Assembly (NCBI GenBank): GCA_022601315.1
Contig: JAHZIU010000244.1
Coordinates: forward strand, 1-6,636
Reading direction: 5' to 3'
DNA from: Betaproteobacteria bacterium
GTDB taxonomy: Bacteria; Pseudomonadota; Gammaproteobacteria; Burkholderiales; Nitrosomonadaceae
Length of the DNA: 6,636 bases
Within the stretch, counting starts at the first letter, position 1. The number at the start of each line of letters is the position of its first letter. Positions 6,520-6,636 of the stretch are shown here, piece after piece. The notes beneath the pieces were generated by a model, which worked only from the letters and a program-made list of their open reading frames with translations, did not search any database and was not told where the DNA came from. The position numbers and the translations under genes are program-made.

Positions 6520-6533
6520 AATACGTATGTATT
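6520..6533. promoter_or_regulatory. Palindromic possible operator
   Basis: AATAC-GTAT-GTATT is a perfect five-base inverted repeat with a four-base spacer, four bases from the FNR-type site. It could bind a dimeric regulator. No regulator family is recognisable from it. Confidence 0.25.
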
Positions 6534-6536
6534 AAA

Positions 6537-6550
6537 TTGATATAGATCAA
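6537..6550. promoter_or_regulatory. FNR/CRP-family binding site (TTGAT-N4-ATCAA)
   Basis: The sequence TTGATATAGATCAA matches the consensus FNR box at all ten defined positions. FNR-family regulators activate or repress genes in response to oxygen; related ANR and DNR proteins use the same site. Its spacing suits class I activation of the minus-strand TATAAT at 6480-6485 (about -70.5). It is also near a class I position (about -83.5) for a plus-strand TATAAT at 6615-6620. The motif is seen directly; binding and target are inferred. Confidence 0.5.
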
Positions 6551-6584
6551 TATATTCAGAAACCATTACAGGCAGTATTGTTAA

Positions 6585-6615
6585 TGCATCGTCATAAAAT
6601 GATGCACGTTTTTTT
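6585..6615 (+). terminator. Possible rho-independent terminator, plus strand
   Basis: TGCATC (6585-6590) and GATGCA (6601-6606) form a six-base stem, extendable by G-U and T-A pairs, followed after CG by seven T residues. It would stop rightward transcripts, but no rightward gene is visible upstream. The last T begins a perfect TATAAT at 6615-6620, so this may instead be part of a rightward promoter for a gene beyond the edge. Confidence 0.4.
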
Positions 6616-6636
6616 ATAATTTTTATGGAGAAAAAA

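Larger units (their letters stand above)
5930..6636. other. Long gene-free upstream region with regulatory-looking structure
   Basis: No convincing gene is visible on either strand in these roughly 700 bases. The longest plausible frames are about 50 codons and lack ribosome sites and family resemblance. The stretch holds two minus-strand promoter candidates, an FNR/CRP-type palindrome, a second palindrome, a long hairpin and a hairpin with a T-run, described separately. It is probably the control region and leader of the injection-system operon, and possibly a divergent promoter for a gene beyond the right edge. Confidence 0.6.

Overview
The window holds the front half of a phage-tail-like contractile injection system. 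Its genes all read on the minus strand, right to left from about 5929 to the left edge. In transcription order they are: an uncharacterised 286-residue protein, one contractile sheath protein, a main inner-tube protein, a second tube paralogue, a 62-residue DUF5908-like protein, a LysM baseplate/hub protein, and a VgrG-like spike protein that runs off the left edge. This order (sheath, tube, tube 2, small protein, LysM protein, VgrG-like spike) matches the Afp/PVC/MAC-type extracellular contractile injection systems (eCIS) and the related type VI subtype iv (T6SSiv). It differs from a canonical TssB/TssC T6SS, which has a split sheath and unrelated baseplate genes. The gp25-like and gp6-like baseplate proteins, AAA+ ATPase, terminator protein and effectors expected in such a cluster would lie beyond position 1.

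How the parts should work together, by family knowledge: the tube protein stacks into an inner tube. The second tube paralogue and the LysM protein join that tube to the VgrG-like spike. The sheath wraps the tube and contracts to drive tube and spike into a target membrane. The 286-residue protein and the 62-residue protein have no established role that I can name.

Right of 5929 there are about 700 bases with no convincing gene. They hold regulatory-looking structure: a perfect FNR/CRP-type palindrome (TTGAT-N4-ATCAA) at 6537-6550, a perfect minus-strand TATAAT at 6480-6485, a second minus-strand promoter candidate (TTGACA-N18-TACAGT) at 6052-6081, a 102-base region that can fold into a long near-perfect hairpin (6335-6436), a small GC-rich stem-loop (6002-6020), and a hairpin plus T-run at 6585-6615. 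If the distal promoter is real, the operon carries a structured 5' leader of about 540 bases. A 49-codon open frame without a start codon lies between the 286-residue gene and the sheath gene and looks coding.

Organism: the DNA is moderately AT-rich, several genes have Shine-Dalgarno sites, and the promoters look like sigma-70 and FNR elements. This fits a gammaproteobacterium better than a Bacteroidetes species, although the proteins belong to families found in both. The assignment is tentative and nothing here identifies a genus.
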